This document shows positions 1 through 8,737 of a DNA stretch of 64,000 nucleotides, one piece after another. Under the pieces are notes generated by a model. It searched no databases. It saw nothing but the letters and a program-made list of their open reading frames with translations, and was not told the DNA's origin. The stretch comes from M0103 sp040386155. Its GTDB lineage: Bacteria; Bacteroidota; Bacteroidia; Flavobacteriales_D; Crocinitomicaceae. The stretch is taken from NCBI GenBank assembly GCA_040386155.1, contig JAZKFZ010000003.1, positions 1,054,001-1,118,000 on the forward strand, in the 5' to 3' direction. The position numbers and the translations under genes were made by a program. How positions within the stretch are numbered: position 1 is the first letter of the stretch; each line of letters opens with the position of its first letter.

Positions 1-1
1 G

Positions 2-331
2 GTGCAATTCACAAACAATAATTCGAGAGATATCTATTTCAATATTTTGGATATTGAACCCACTGAAAAAATTAATGCCATTATGCCGAATGCTAAAGCA
101 AAAGGTCATGCAATCACAAAAGAAGATTTGCTGGTAAAGGCTGGTGAGACAAAAATTTTCTCACAGTTTCCCATCAACATTACAAAGCCCTTTGGCGATG
201 AAGTATTTAAAATTTATGTAGATATACAGCCGTTCGATCTGCAGCACCTTGCCAGTGAAGGAACTAGAGATATAAGAGCCGTGAACAAAAATGAAGCGGT
301 TTTAAATTATAATTTTATTATTACGAAGTAA
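2..331 (+). CDS. C-terminal part of a probable caspase-family (peptidase C14) protein, cut by the window edge
   Basis: The frame is open from the first bases, so this is the 3' end of a gene that begins upstream; the GTG at position 2 is not a credible start. The 109 visible residues resemble the beta-rich C-terminal domain (DUF4384-like) that follows the caspase fold in many Bacteroidota caspase-family proteins: a pattern of 'N-ILDI-P---I-AI-PN', then 'LVKAGETKIF', then 'ITKPFGDEVFKIYV'. No catalytic residues lie in the visible part. Only 16 bases separate its stop from the next gene, another caspase protein, so the two are probably co-transcribed. The family assignment rests on remembered pattern similarity and needs the upstream sequence. 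Confidence 0.55.
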   Translation: MQFTNNNSRDIYFNILDIEPTEKINAIMPNAKAKGHAITKEDLLVKAGETKIFSQFPINITKPFGDEVFKIYVDIQPFDLQHLASEGTRDIRAVNKNEAVLNYNFIITK

Positions 332-347
332 AACCATTGCACTACAC

Positions 348-3284
348 ATGAAAACCCTACTCTTTTACATCACGCTTGTTCTTGCAAGTTTCATTCAGGC
401 GCAAGAAGCTGGTCGTGGTGGTGATTCAGAAAATGCCAGTCCAGCAGCTACATTCAATAACGTGCATGCCATTGTAATCGGTATTTCCAATTACGAAGAA
501 ATCAAACAACTCAATTATGCAGATGATGATGCTGAACTAATTGCTTATTTGATTGAAAAAAACTACCCAAAATCCAAAGGAAACATTATCAAATTAACAG
601 ACAAAAAAGCAAGCGAACTAAATATTCTGACAGGACTCAATCAAGTTATGAAAAAGGTGCAAGCCAATGATCTAGTGATTTTCTATTTCGCTGGACATGG
701 AAATACCACCAATACAAAATCATCGGGAAAAGGTTATTTGTTAGCTTATGATGCTAGTCAATCTGGTGAATACGATGCCGGTGGAGCTGTAAAATTCGAT
801 CAAATTCATGATTCTATAGCAAAAATGCTTGATAAAAAAGCCACCGTGTACATGATTACAGATGCATGTCATTCCGGAGCTTCCACCAATCTCTATGGAT
901 CAAAATTAACGCAAGAATCTATTTTTAGCTTTGGAGACAATGTAACACGCTTCATCAGTTGCCAGCGACAAGAAGAATCACTAGAGCTCGATTCATTGCA
1001 GCACGGTGCGTTTACCTATTACCTTGCCAAAGGAATTGCGGGCGAAGCTAATACATCCAACGACGCTGGAATTTCTTCGCAAGAGCTCAAGGCCTTTATC
1101 GTCAAGAATGTTCCAATTGTAACAAAACAACGCCAAAATCCGGATATTTTAGCTCCTGATTTAGCAGCACAAATTTTCACCAACGACAAAGATATTTTGG
1201 CATTTCTAAATCCAGAATCGTTGCGAAATGACGTTGCCATGCGTGCTACAAATCCATTATCGCCTGCGCAAATAAAGCTAAATACCGCAATTTCAAATGG
1301 TGACTTTTATGGAAAATCCACTTCTGCTAATTTCATCATCGACAACGCCACCAAAATGAAGTCTGTAACGTTAGCAGAAATCGATGAAATGAAAACGATG
1401 CTTGCAGATGCTTTAATAAATCGAGCGCAAGACAATATCAATAATTTCTTAAAGGGTGAACCACAACTTGGAAGTACCACAGAATATTCAGGAACAGTAA
1501 AAGATCTTCGCATGGCGGCAGAGATTCTAGGTGCTCGACATTTCATGACTGCCACCTTGCTGAATCGCGCTAATTTTTTCGAGGCGATGAATTTAATTCG
1601 AAAAGGAACGGCAGTAGATTTTCAAGCAGCAGAGAACTTATTGATTGCATTACAAAAAGCTGAACCTACAGCTGCGTATGTGAATCAAGGATTAGCGATG
1701 CTCTTTGCAGCTAAAAACAATAAAGAAGCAGCGCAACAGCAGTTAAAGGAAGTACAAGGTAAAATCTCCACTTGGGATAAACCCAAAAATACCGATGCTC
1801 AACTCAATATACTTTCAGGAAAGTTAGACCTTGCCATGCAACAACTTACGTCATCTGAAACAATTTCTAGTGATAAATCCGATGTTTATTTACTTCGTGC
1901 ACAAATGCATTTAGCCAATTTTGAATTGATGGATGCTCAAAAGGAAATTGACCGTATCAAAAATTCATCGCCGGGAAGTTACAAAGTGGAACGAGCGCTT
2001 TTATTAGGTAAAATTGAAGAATTGCGTGGACGATTAGATAAAGCTGAAGAAAGCTACAAAGTGTTACTTAATACAAAAGATGTCAATGGGTCTTTGTTAC
2101 TGAAGTTGGCGGAACTCTCAAAAACAAAAGGCGATACCCTCAAAGCGAAAGAATATTACACACAAGTATTGGCAATCGAACCGAATAATTTAAGTGCTAA
2201 AAACGGCCTGATTGCCATCAATAAGGGATCTATTTCTTCTAGTGCGCTAAATTATTACAATTACGATGATGTAATGAATCACCTTGCGACGTTGGAGCAA
2301 CAAAAAAAATATACTGAGGCTTTGGTGGTGATCAATAAAACATTGGAAATAAATAATTGGAATCCAGAGTATTACTACCAAAAAGGAAAAATTTTATATG
2401 CTCAAGCAAAAAAGACTGAATCGATTGAAGCATTGAAAAAAGCAATTGAATTGAGTCCTTACCATTTTGAAAGCATCAAAGCATTGACCTACATCTTGAT
2501 TGAGATCAAAAAGAACAGTGAAGCTGGAGCACTTTTGCAACAGCATGACAAGTACTTTCAAAGATCTGCAAAATGGTTGAGTTTTCAGGTGAACGCTAAT
2601 ATTCTAATGAACAACAAACGCGAATTAATTCCACTTTTAGAAAAAGCAATTGTCTTAGATTCCTTCGATTTAGAGCCACGAAGAGGAATAATTAAATTGC
2701 TATTAGACGACAACTTTTTTGCTGAAGCACAAAAGGAACTAGATGGATTGATGGCAAATGGCGGCACAGAAGCTGACGAAGTGCAGTACAAGAATTTAGT
2801 CTTTGCGCAAGTAAAAAAGGAATTTTACAATGGAAATTACTTGCCCTTAGTAGACGGTATTGAACTATTATTGAAAGAAAGTCCTGAAGACCCAGATTTC
2901 TTGTACATGGGCGCGATGATTCACTACATGAATTTAGATTACGAAAAAGCAAATCAAAGCCTTCGTACTTTAGGAAAAATGCTTCAATCCCTAACCCCTG
3001 CAGCGCAAGGTGAATATGCCAAAATGAAAGGAAAAGTGCTATTAGAGCAAAAGAAATTTGAAGAAGCAGAAATGGCATTCCAGCAATACAACAAAAATGG
3101 TTCAATCAAATGTTTTTTTGGAATAGCCATGGCTCAGTATGAACTTGGTAAAAAAGACAGTTGGATGATCAATTTCCAGAAAGGTGGGGATGATTCAGAA
3201 TTCAATGCAGCGGCACAAGAACGGTTACAGAGAATGTCTAAGAAAGCTGGAATTCCAGTGATGAAGGGAGAGCGAGGGAATTAG
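348..3284 (+). CDS. Exported caspase-domain (C14) protein with TPR repeats
   Basis: 978 residues. An N-terminal signal peptide (residues 1-19, ending in IQAQ) points to export. Residues about 38-290 form a caspase-like p20 fold: 'AIVIGISNY' strand, 'FYFAGHG' with the likely catalytic His117, and 'YMITDACHSGAS' with the likely nucleophile Cys174. The C-terminal two thirds (about 400-960) are helical with repeated TPR-like units, for example around 'GDTLKAKEYYTQVLAIEPNN' and 'AIELSPYHFESIKAL'. Cys/His caspases with TPRs are commonly annotated in Bacteroidota as caspase-family proteins; substrate and role are unknown. The preceding gene appears to be a related caspase tail, which suggests a tandem pair. 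No membrane anchor or sorting domain is evident, so a periplasmic location is inferred. Confidence 0.85.
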   Translation: MKTLLFYITLVLASFIQAQEAGRGGDSENASPAATFNNVHAIVIGISNYEEIKQLNYADDDAELIAYLIEKNYPKSKGNIIKLTDKKASELNILTGLNQVMKKVQANDLVIFYFAGHGNTTNTKSSGKGYLLAYDASQSGEYDAGGAVKFDQIHDSIAKMLDKKATVYMITDACHSGASTNLYGSKLTQESIFSFGDNVTRFISCQRQEESLELDSLQHGAFTYYLAKGIAGEANTSNDAGISSQELKAFIVKNVPIVTKQRQNPDILAPDLAAQIFTNDKDILAFLNPESLRNDVAMRATNPLSPAQIKLNTAISNGDFYGKSTSANFIIDNATKMKSVTLAEIDEMKTMLADALINRAQDNINNFLKGEPQLGSTTEYSGTVKDLRMAAEILGARHFMTATLLNRANFFEAMNLIRKGTAVDFQAAENLLIALQKAEPTAAYVNQGLAMLFAAKNNKEAAQQQLKEVQGKISTWDKPKNTDAQLNILSGKLDLAMQQLTSSETISSDKSDVYLLRAQMHLANFELMDAQKEIDRIKNSSPGSYKVERALLLGKIEELRGRLDKAEESYKVLLNTKDVNGSLLLKLAELSKTKGDTLKAKEYYTQVLAIEPNNLSAKNGLIAINKGSISSSALNYYNYDDVMNHLATLEQQKKYTEALVVINKTLEINNWNPEYYYQKGKILYAQAKKTESIEALKKAIELSPYHFESIKALTYILIEIKKNSEAGALLQQHDKYFQRSAKWLSFQVNANILMNNKRELIPLLEKAIVLDSFDLEPRRGIIKLLLDDNFFAEAQKELDGLMANGGTEADEVQYKNLVFAQVKKEFYNGNYLPLVDGIELLLKESPEDPDFLYMGAMIHYMNLDYEKANQSLRTLGKMLQSLTPAAQGEYAKMKGKVLLEQKKFEEAEMAFQQYNKNGSIKCFFGIAMAQYELGKKDSWMINFQKGGDDSEFNAAAQERLQRMSKKAGIPVMKGERGN

Positions 3285-3347
3285 TTATTTTTCAAAGAAT
3301 TAAAATTGAAGAAGAATTATTGAACAAAAATTGCATCAACAGCTGAT

Positions 3348-4901
3348 TTAATAATCGTCTTCTCCTCTTTTCACAGCTATCGCTTCCACGCATTTCATTC
3401 CATCAACCGCTGCAGAGATAATTCCTCCTGCGTAGCCAGCTCCTTCAGCGCAAGGATACAAGCCTTTGATTTCAATGTGCTCCAGGGTTTCTGGATTTCG
3501 GGGTATGGCAATTGGCGATGACGTTCTCGATTCTGGCGCATGCAAAACGGCATCATTTGTCAAGTAACCATTCATTTTTTTGCCAAATGCAACAAATGCC
3601 ACCCTCAATCGATCAGTAATCATCGAAGGAAGCACTTTATCTAACTCAACACTTACAATTCCAGGCTGATAGGAGGACCTTGGAAAATCGATCGATTTTT
3701 TTCGATTCACAAAATCGAGCATTCGTTGAGCAGGTACTTTTTGAGCTCCCGCCGCTTCAAAACATTTCCGTTCTACTTCTCGCTGAAAATTGAGGCACAC
3801 AAAGGGATCATTTTCCTTTCCTGGGAAATCTTCTGGACCAACGCTCACCACAATTCCGGAATTGGAATAGGGATTGTTGCGTTTACTTGGCGACCAACCA
3901 TTGGTGACTACTTGTCCATTTTCTGTGGCACAAGGGGCAATGATTCCACCGGGGCACATACAAAACGAGTACACTCCCCTTCCATCTACTTGCTCCACTA
4001 ACGCGTAAGATGACGGTGGTAAAAAATCATCATTCAGTCGACCGTGGTATTGTATTTTATCAATTAATTCTTGTGTGTGTTCAATGCGAACACCAAGTGC
4101 AAATGGTTTTGCTTCAATTTTAATACCTCTTCGATGCAATAATTCAAAAATATCACGAGCTGAATGTCCTGTTGCCAAAACTACCTCATCAAACATCAGT
4201 TTTTCCGTTTCATTGATTTCGATGCCTGTAATTTTTGAATCTTCGTGAAAAAAATCCGTCAATTTTGATTCAAAATGAATTTCACCTCCAAATTTCTCAA
4301 TTGCTTCTCGCATTGCGACGATGATCTGTGGTAATTTATTGGTCCCAATATGTGGGTGCGCATCCACCAAGATATCACTATCAGCACCAAATTCCACCAT
4401 CATCTCCATGGCTTTCAGCACATCCCCACGTTTTTTTGATCGTGTGTAGAGCTTTCCATCAGAATAGGTTCCAGCGCCCCCTTCTCCAAAACAATAATTC
4501 GATTCTGGATTGACAATGCCTTCCTTATTCAAAATAGCAAGATCTCTTCGACGCGCACGCACATCTTTTCCTCGCTCAAAAACAATTGGTTTCAAACCTA
4601 ATTCTATCGCACGCAAAGCTGCATAAAGGCCTGCAGGACCAGCACCAATAATTGCAATTGAGCGCTCACTGTGAACTTCTTTTGGAAACCAAGATGGTGA
4701 TTTTTCTGGTACTTCATCGACAAAGACTTCAAAAGAACAATTAATTTTCACTGTTCTTCCCCGTGCATCAACACTTCGTTTTCGCCAAAAAAAGAGAAAT
4801 TCGTCTGAAGACAATTCTAATTCTTGTTGAATTTTTTCCTTCAAAAAAGCCTCATCTTTTGCTTCTTCAGGACTTACTTGAAATTGAACTGAAAGCTTCA
4901 T
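3348..4901 (-). CDS. FAD-dependent oxidoreductase (COG2509-type dehydrogenase)
   Basis: 517 residues. After an N-terminal domain of about 80 residues comes a Rossmann dinucleotide-binding motif, IIGAGPAGLYAALRA (GAGPAG at 86-91), then 'ERGKDVRARRRDL', a 'CFGEGGAGTYSDGKL' segment and a C-terminal 'CAEGAGYAGGIISAAVDG' FAD-contacting motif. This order is typical of the COG2509 FAD-dependent dehydrogenase family found across bacteria, whose substrate is not established. The ATG shares one base with the stop codon of porT (TAATG), so translation is probably coupled and this is the last gene of the aspC-type to porT run. Cytoplasmic; no signal peptide or transmembrane segment. Confidence 0.85.
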   Translation of the reverse strand: MKLSVQFQVSPEEAKDEAFLKEKIQQELELSSDEFLFFWRKRSVDARGRTVKINCSFEVFVDEVPEKSPSWFPKEVHSERSIAIIGAGPAGLYAALRAIELGLKPIVFERGKDVRARRRDLAILNKEGIVNPESNYCFGEGGAGTYSDGKLYTRSKKRGDVLKAMEMMVEFGADSDILVDAHPHIGTNKLPQIIVAMREAIEKFGGEIHFESKLTDFFHEDSKITGIEINETEKLMFDEVVLATGHSARDIFELLHRRGIKIEAKPFALGVRIEHTQELIDKIQYHGRLNDDFLPPSSYALVEQVDGRGVYSFCMCPGGIIAPCATENGQVVTNGWSPSKRNNPYSNSGIVVSVGPEDFPGKENDPFVCLNFQREVERKCFEAAGAQKVPAQRMLDFVNRKKSIDFPRSSYQPGIVSVELDKVLPSMITDRLRVAFVAFGKKMNGYLTNDAVLHAPESRTSSPIAIPRNPETLEHIEIKGLYPCAEGAGYAGGIISAAVDGMKCVEAIAVKRGEDDY

Positions 4902-5617
4902 TATCCTTCAAAAATAAAGGAAATCCACCACGCTTTATTGTATAATCGATCGATTGGTCGTGCCGAATCTGTATTGTCTTGAATGAAACTATTCATGAAG
5001 CCGTGTGAATATTTTACTTCAACACCAAATTTAAAATAGGGCGTGAAAAACTCAAGTCCGCCACCAATTTGCCCTTGAAAATCGTGCTTTTTGATTTTAA
5101 TAAATGGATCGATATAGCTTTGCGAAGCATCTTGTTGTGATTGTAAATCAATAGAATATTGCGCTCCAACCAATGCGTAGGCAGCGAAATTATTCATTCG
5201 GAAAGTGCGAAACTGAAACATCAGAGGAAAATCCAAATTGGTAGAATTGATGCGTTCTTCATTAAAAACATCATCGGGATCGGTGGGATCGCTGCTCGCA
5301 AACGTATAGCGCAACACACGTTCTTGAAAAGAAAGCGTTGGAATTAAACGAAGGCGGACAACCGGCGTTCCAATTTTCATGGAAGCTACAATTCCCACTT
5401 GACCACCTGCAACAAAATCTGAAGTCAAAGATTTTAAACCATAATCGTGAAAAGCATTCAGCTTGGTATAGGTGGTAAAATCGGCAGTATTGAGCCCGAG
5501 GGTAAATCCAAAATGGAGTAGCCGTTCATCAAAGCGACGGTACATCAAAGGCTTTTCCTTTTGCCCATAGGAATGCACACTGAATAATAAAACCAATATC
5601 AACATCGTCTTTCGCAT
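4901..5617 (-). CDS. porT: PorT family outer-membrane beta-barrel protein of the type IX secretion system
   Basis: 238 residues from the ATG chosen here, which gives a clean signal peptide (MRKTMLILVLLFSVHSYGQ). An upstream in-frame start at 5704 would run into ubiE and add a non-signal extension, so it was rejected. After the signal come 'RFDERLLHFGFTLGLNTADF' and alternating amphipathic strands ending 'WWISFIFEG', typical of a small eight-strand-like barrel. PorT (SprT in gliding flavobacteria) is needed for T9SS function and commonly sits directly downstream of ubiE in Bacteroidota, as it does here; both the sequence pattern and that synteny support the call. It ends in a TAATG overlap with the FAD oxidoreductase gene. 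Confidence 0.8.
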   Translation of the reverse strand: MRKTMLILVLLFSVHSYGQKEKPLMYRRFDERLLHFGFTLGLNTADFTTYTKLNAFHDYGLKSLTSDFVAGGQVGIVASMKIGTPVVRLRLIPTLSFQERVLRYTFASSDPTDPDDVFNEERINSTNLDFPLMFQFRTFRMNNFAAYALVGAQYSIDLQSQQDASQSYIDPFIKIKKHDFQGQIGGGLEFFTPYFKFGVEVKYSHGFMNSFIQDNTDSARPIDRLYNKAWWISFIFEG

Positions 5618-5669
5618 AGCGCTAAGAACGAAAATTGGCGAATTATATTTCAGATTTTTATTCACTTTG

Positions 5670-6398
5670 TTATTTGATACCAGCGTAAATTGTTGCAATT
5701 CCACCAGAGACCAAACGAGAAGTTACATCTTTGTAACCCACTTTTTTCAATATGTCTTCAAAATTTTTCCCTTCAGGAAAGGCATCAATTGAGTCTGGAA
5801 GGTAGGTGTAAGCACGCTTATCTTTCGAAAATAGCTTGCCAAAGAAGGGAATTAAATATTTCGAATGGAATTTATAGTATTGCTTTACCGGAAATTTCTT
5901 GGGCTTGGAGAACTCCAAAATCACTGCTTTTCCACCCGGTCGAAGCACGCGCAACATTTCCGAAAGTCCCTTTTCGAGATTTTCGTAATTTCGTACACCA
6001 AACCCAACAGTTAATCCATCAAAATAAGCATCTTCGAAAGGTAAATTTTCAGAATCGCCTAATTGCATCGAGATGATCTTGTCCACATTTTTGCGAATCA
6101 TTTTGTCGCGACCAACTGATAGCATTCCTTCGGAAATATCCATTCCAATGATTTGCTCAGGATTCAATTTCAGCAAAGCCACAGCAAAATCGCCTGTTCC
6201 AGTTGCTAAATCTAAAATTCGCTTTGGTTGAATTTCTTTCAGCTGATTTACCGCTTTTCTTCTCCAAATGCGGTCGATGCCGAGCGATAAAAAATGATTA
6301 AGGAAATCGTATTTCTTCGAAATATTATTGAACATTTCAGCAACTTCTTCCTTCTTGCTTTTATCGTCGTTATTGTATGGTTTTACTGTTGTTCCCAA
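5670..6398 (-). CDS. ubiE: Demethylmenaquinone methyltransferase (UbiE/MenG)
   Basis: 242 residues. A class I SAM methyltransferase with motif I 'LDLATGTGDFAVALL', then 'IGMDISEGMLSVGRDK', 'LGDSENLPFEDAYFDGLTV' and 'RVLRPGGKAVILEFSKP', the classical UbiE signatures. In Bacteroidota it methylates demethylmenaquinone to menaquinone for respiration. The start is a TTG at 6396-6398; the N-terminus it yields (MGTTVKPYNN..KKEEVAEMF) matches the usual family N-terminus, whereas the next internal ATG (residue 22) would remove that conserved part. It lies 10 bases after the heptose kinase gene and 52 bases before porT in one apparent transcription unit. Confidence 0.92.
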   Translation of the reverse strand: MGTTVKPYNNDDKSKKEEVAEMFNNISKKYDFLNHFLSLGIDRIWRRKAVNQLKEIQPKRILDLATGTGDFAVALLKLNPEQIIGMDISEGMLSVGRDKMIRKNVDKIISMQLGDSENLPFEDAYFDGLTVGFGVRNYENLEKGLSEMLRVLRPGGKAVILEFSKPKKFPVKQYYKFHSKYLIPFFGKLFSKDKRAYTYLPDSIDAFPEGKNFEDILKKVGYKDVTSRLVSGGIATIYAGIK

Positions 6399-6408
6399 TT
6401 AATTCTGT

Positions 6409-7395
6409 TTATTTTACTAATAATTCTGCTTCAATTTGAAGTTCATTTTTGTCGATAGCTACCACCCCACTTTTCTCACATACCAATCCACCAGCGATAT
6501 TGGCAATTTGCGCCAACTGATGGATAGAGCAACCTGCAATCAAACAAAGAGCTGCGACAGAAATTACAGTATCTCCTGCTCCACTCACATCGGCAATATT
6601 CCGTAAATGTGCTGGTACAAAATATTTATCTGATTGATCTTTGATAAAAACACCATGTTCAGACAAAGTGATAAAGCTAATTTTATTGTTCAACTTTGCC
6701 TCAAGCGCACTTACTGAATCCTCAAAGAGATTTATTTCTTTTGGAAACGAAAACTGAGTATTCATTCCTTCTTTCAATTCTTTTAAATTCGGCTTGAAGA
6801 GCGTTACATTTTTATAGGCGAAGAAATTTTCTTTCTTGGGATCAACAACTGTGACAACCGCCTGCTCATTCGCCAAATTAATGATCGTTTCAATTACACG
6901 TTGAGTCAGTACACCCTTGTTATAATCTTCAAAAATGATCCCGTCGACACCGCTAGAAATCAACTTTTCCACTTTAGCGATTAATAAATTTTCTTCATCG
7001 CGACTGATTGAATTCACCTGTTCATCATCAATCCGCAACAAATGCTGATTATTTCCAATGACACGCGTTTTCACCGTTGTTTTTCGCTCTGGCGACACTA
7101 CCAATCCATCGCTAGAAATATGATTCTCTGCAAGTAAATTTTTCATTACTTCGGCATTGGAATCATTTCCAATCACTGAACAAATAATAGGGCTTGCTCC
7201 CAAGGAAACTAAGTTGAGTGCAACATTTGCAGCTCCACCAAGACGATCTTCCTTTTTATCAAAATTGATAATAGGTACTGGCGCTTCTGGACTTATTCTT
7301 GAAACTTTTCCCAAGATGTATGCGTCGATCATCACATCACCGATGACAAGGACACGTTTATTATTAAAAGATTCAAAAATAGCATCCAAGTTCAT
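6409..7395 (-). CDS. rfaE1: D-glycero-beta-D-manno-heptose-7-phosphate kinase (PfkB family, RfaE1/HldA)
   Basis: 328 residues. PfkB carbohydrate kinase with N-terminal 'VLVIGDVMIDAYILG', 'RLGGAANVALNL' (53-62), 'FEDYNKGVL', and C-terminal 'DVSGAGDTVIS' (GAGD 272-275, with the catalytic base Asp275). This pattern is characteristic of the kinase domain of HldE/RfaE, which makes heptose-1,7-bisphosphate for ADP-heptose and the LPS core. The nucleotidyltransferase domain of bifunctional HldE is absent. The start used is the ATG overlapping the aminotransferase stop (TAATG); a longer frame back to 7524 lies entirely inside that gene and was rejected. A GT9 glycosyltransferase at 58.5 kb could use the downstream product. 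Confidence 0.85.
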   Translation of the reverse strand: MNLDAIFESFNNKRVLVIGDVMIDAYILGKVSRISPEAPVPIINFDKKEDRLGGAANVALNLVSLGASPIICSVIGNDSNAEVMKNLLAENHISSDGLVVSPERKTTVKTRVIGNNQHLLRIDDEQVNSISRDEENLLIAKVEKLISSGVDGIIFEDYNKGVLTQRVIETIINLANEQAVVTVVDPKKENFFAYKNVTLFKPNLKELKEGMNTQFSFPKEINLFEDSVSALEAKLNNKISFITLSEHGVFIKDQSDKYFVPAHLRNIADVSGAGDTVISVAALCLIAGCSIHQLAQIANIAGGLVCEKSGVVAIDKNELQIEAELLVK

Positions 7396-8588
7396 TAGCT
7401 CAATTTTGATAATGCTGTTGCAATGCGCGACATTGCTTTTGTAAGCGTTTCTTCCGATGCTGCATAAGAAATACGAATACAGTTTGGATCGCCAAAAGCT
7501 TCCCCTGTAACCAATCCAACCCATGCTTCACTCAACAAGTACATGCAAAGATCTTCAGCTGTATTGATTTTATGTTCGTTGTATGATTTTCCTAGAAAAG
7601 CAGAAATATCTGGGAAAACGTAAAATGCTCCATCAGGAATATTTGTTTTCACCCCAGGAATTTCAGCCAATGCTTTCAACACCAATTCTCTTCTATTTTT
7701 GAAGGCAGCGATCATTTCATTTAATACTGATGGATCTGCATCCATGGCAGCTATGGCAGCTTTTTGAGTAATAGAACAGGTTCCAGATGTAAACTGACCT
7801 TGAATTTTATTACATGCATCCGCAATGATTTTCGGTGCACCAATGTACCCCAATCTCCAACCTGTCATTGCCCACGCCTTGGAAACACCGTTAATTGTTA
7901 CCACTTGGTTGTATACGTCCTCGAATTGCGCTAAACTTTCATGTTTTCCAGAGAAATTGATGTGTTCATAAATCTCATCTGCAATAACAACAAGATTTGG
8001 ATATTTCTTTATCACATCTGCCATTGCTCTCAATTCTTCCTTATTGTAAACAGAACCCGTTGGATTACAAGGTGTTGAAAAAATCATCATCTTGGTTCTT
8101 GGTGTAATTACCGCTTCTAATTGTGCTGCAGTAATCTTGAAATCTGATTCAATTCCCGCACTCACAATTACCGGAACACCTTCCGCTACTTTTACAATCT
8201 CCACGTATGAAACCCAGTATGGTGCTGGCACAATAACCTCATCACCTTCACCAATCAAACTCATCACAACATTCGCAATGGATTGCTTTGCACCTGTTGA
8301 AACAACAATTTGATCTTTGGTATATGTTAAACCGTTGTCGCGTTTAAATTTGCGGCAAATTGCTTCCCGTAAATCGTCGTAACCAGCAACAGGAGTATAC
8401 ATTGTGAAGTTATCATCCATTGCTTTTTTAGCGGCATCTTTGATAAATTCAGGCGTATTGAAATCGGGTTCACCGAGGCTCAAAGAAATTACATCTTTTC
8501 CCTCTGCTTTTAGCTCACGACTAATTCTCGACATCGCTAGCGTTGCCGATTCTTCCATTGCACTTAAACGTTGCGATAATTGAATCAT
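7395..8588 (-). CDS. Class I PLP-dependent aminotransferase (aspartate aminotransferase type)
   Basis: 397 residues. Fold-type I aminotransferase with 'SLGEPDFNTPEFI' near the N-terminus, 'STGAKQSI' (phosphate loop), 'NPTGSVY', 'VIADEIYEHI' and the PLP-lysine motif 'NGVSKAWAMTGWRLGY' (Lys237; phosphate-binding Arg245). This matches the bacterial Ib aspartate aminotransferase group (AspC/AspB-like); the exact substrate cannot be read from sequence. It is probably the first gene of the minus-strand run through rfaE1, ubiE, porT and the oxidoreductase: a TAATTTTG -7 element lies about 23 bases upstream, and the next gene overlaps its stop codon. Confidence 0.9.
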   Translation of the reverse strand: MIQLSQRLSAMEESATLAMSRISRELKAEGKDVISLSLGEPDFNTPEFIKDAAKKAMDDNFTMYTPVAGYDDLREAICRKFKRDNGLTYTKDQIVVSTGAKQSIANVVMSLIGEGDEVIVPAPYWVSYVEIVKVAEGVPVIVSAGIESDFKITAAQLEAVITPRTKMMIFSTPCNPTGSVYNKEELRAMADVIKKYPNLVVIADEIYEHINFSGKHESLAQFEDVYNQVVTINGVSKAWAMTGWRLGYIGAPKIIADACNKIQGQFTSGTCSITQKAAIAAMDADPSVLNEMIAAFKNRRELVLKALAEIPGVKTNIPDGAFYVFPDISAFLGKSYNEHKINTAEDLCMYLLSEAWVGLVTGEAFGDPNCIRISYAASEETLTKAMSRIATALSKLS

Positions 8589-8610
8589 AAAATGTTCTGT
8601 TTTTCAGGTG

Positions 8611-8618
8611 CAAAATTA
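8611..8618 (-). promoter_or_regulatory. -7 element for the aminotransferase operon
   Basis: Reads TAATTTTG on the minus strand, a full match to the Bacteroidota TAnnTTTG -7 consensus, leaving a leader of roughly 20 bases before the ATG at 8588. No convincing -33 box was found. Confidence 0.5.
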
Positions 8619-8724
8619 CAAATTTTGAGCGGACAAGCCTTCGTCAATCATTAAAAAATGAAGAAAGAATTCATACAGTTCTCATATTTCGCATTCCAGA
8701 ACTTAAAAAATGAGCAAAAGGAAT

Positions 8725-8732
8725 TAAATTTG
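8725..8732 (+). promoter_or_regulatory. -7 element for the lipid acyltransferase pair
   Basis: TAAATTTG, a full match to TAnnTTTG. Only five bases (CATTT) separate it from the ATG at 8738, so the transcript would be leaderless or nearly so. Confidence 0.5.
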
Positions 8733-8737
8733 CATTT

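Noticed and set aside
5618..5704. Longer form of porT starting inside ubiE
   Set aside because: It would bury the signal peptide behind 29 polar residues and overlap ubiE; the ATG at 5617 gives a clean signal peptide.
7396..7524. Longer form of the heptose kinase gene
   Set aside because: The extension lies wholly within the aminotransferase gene and its sequence is unlike any kinase N-terminus.
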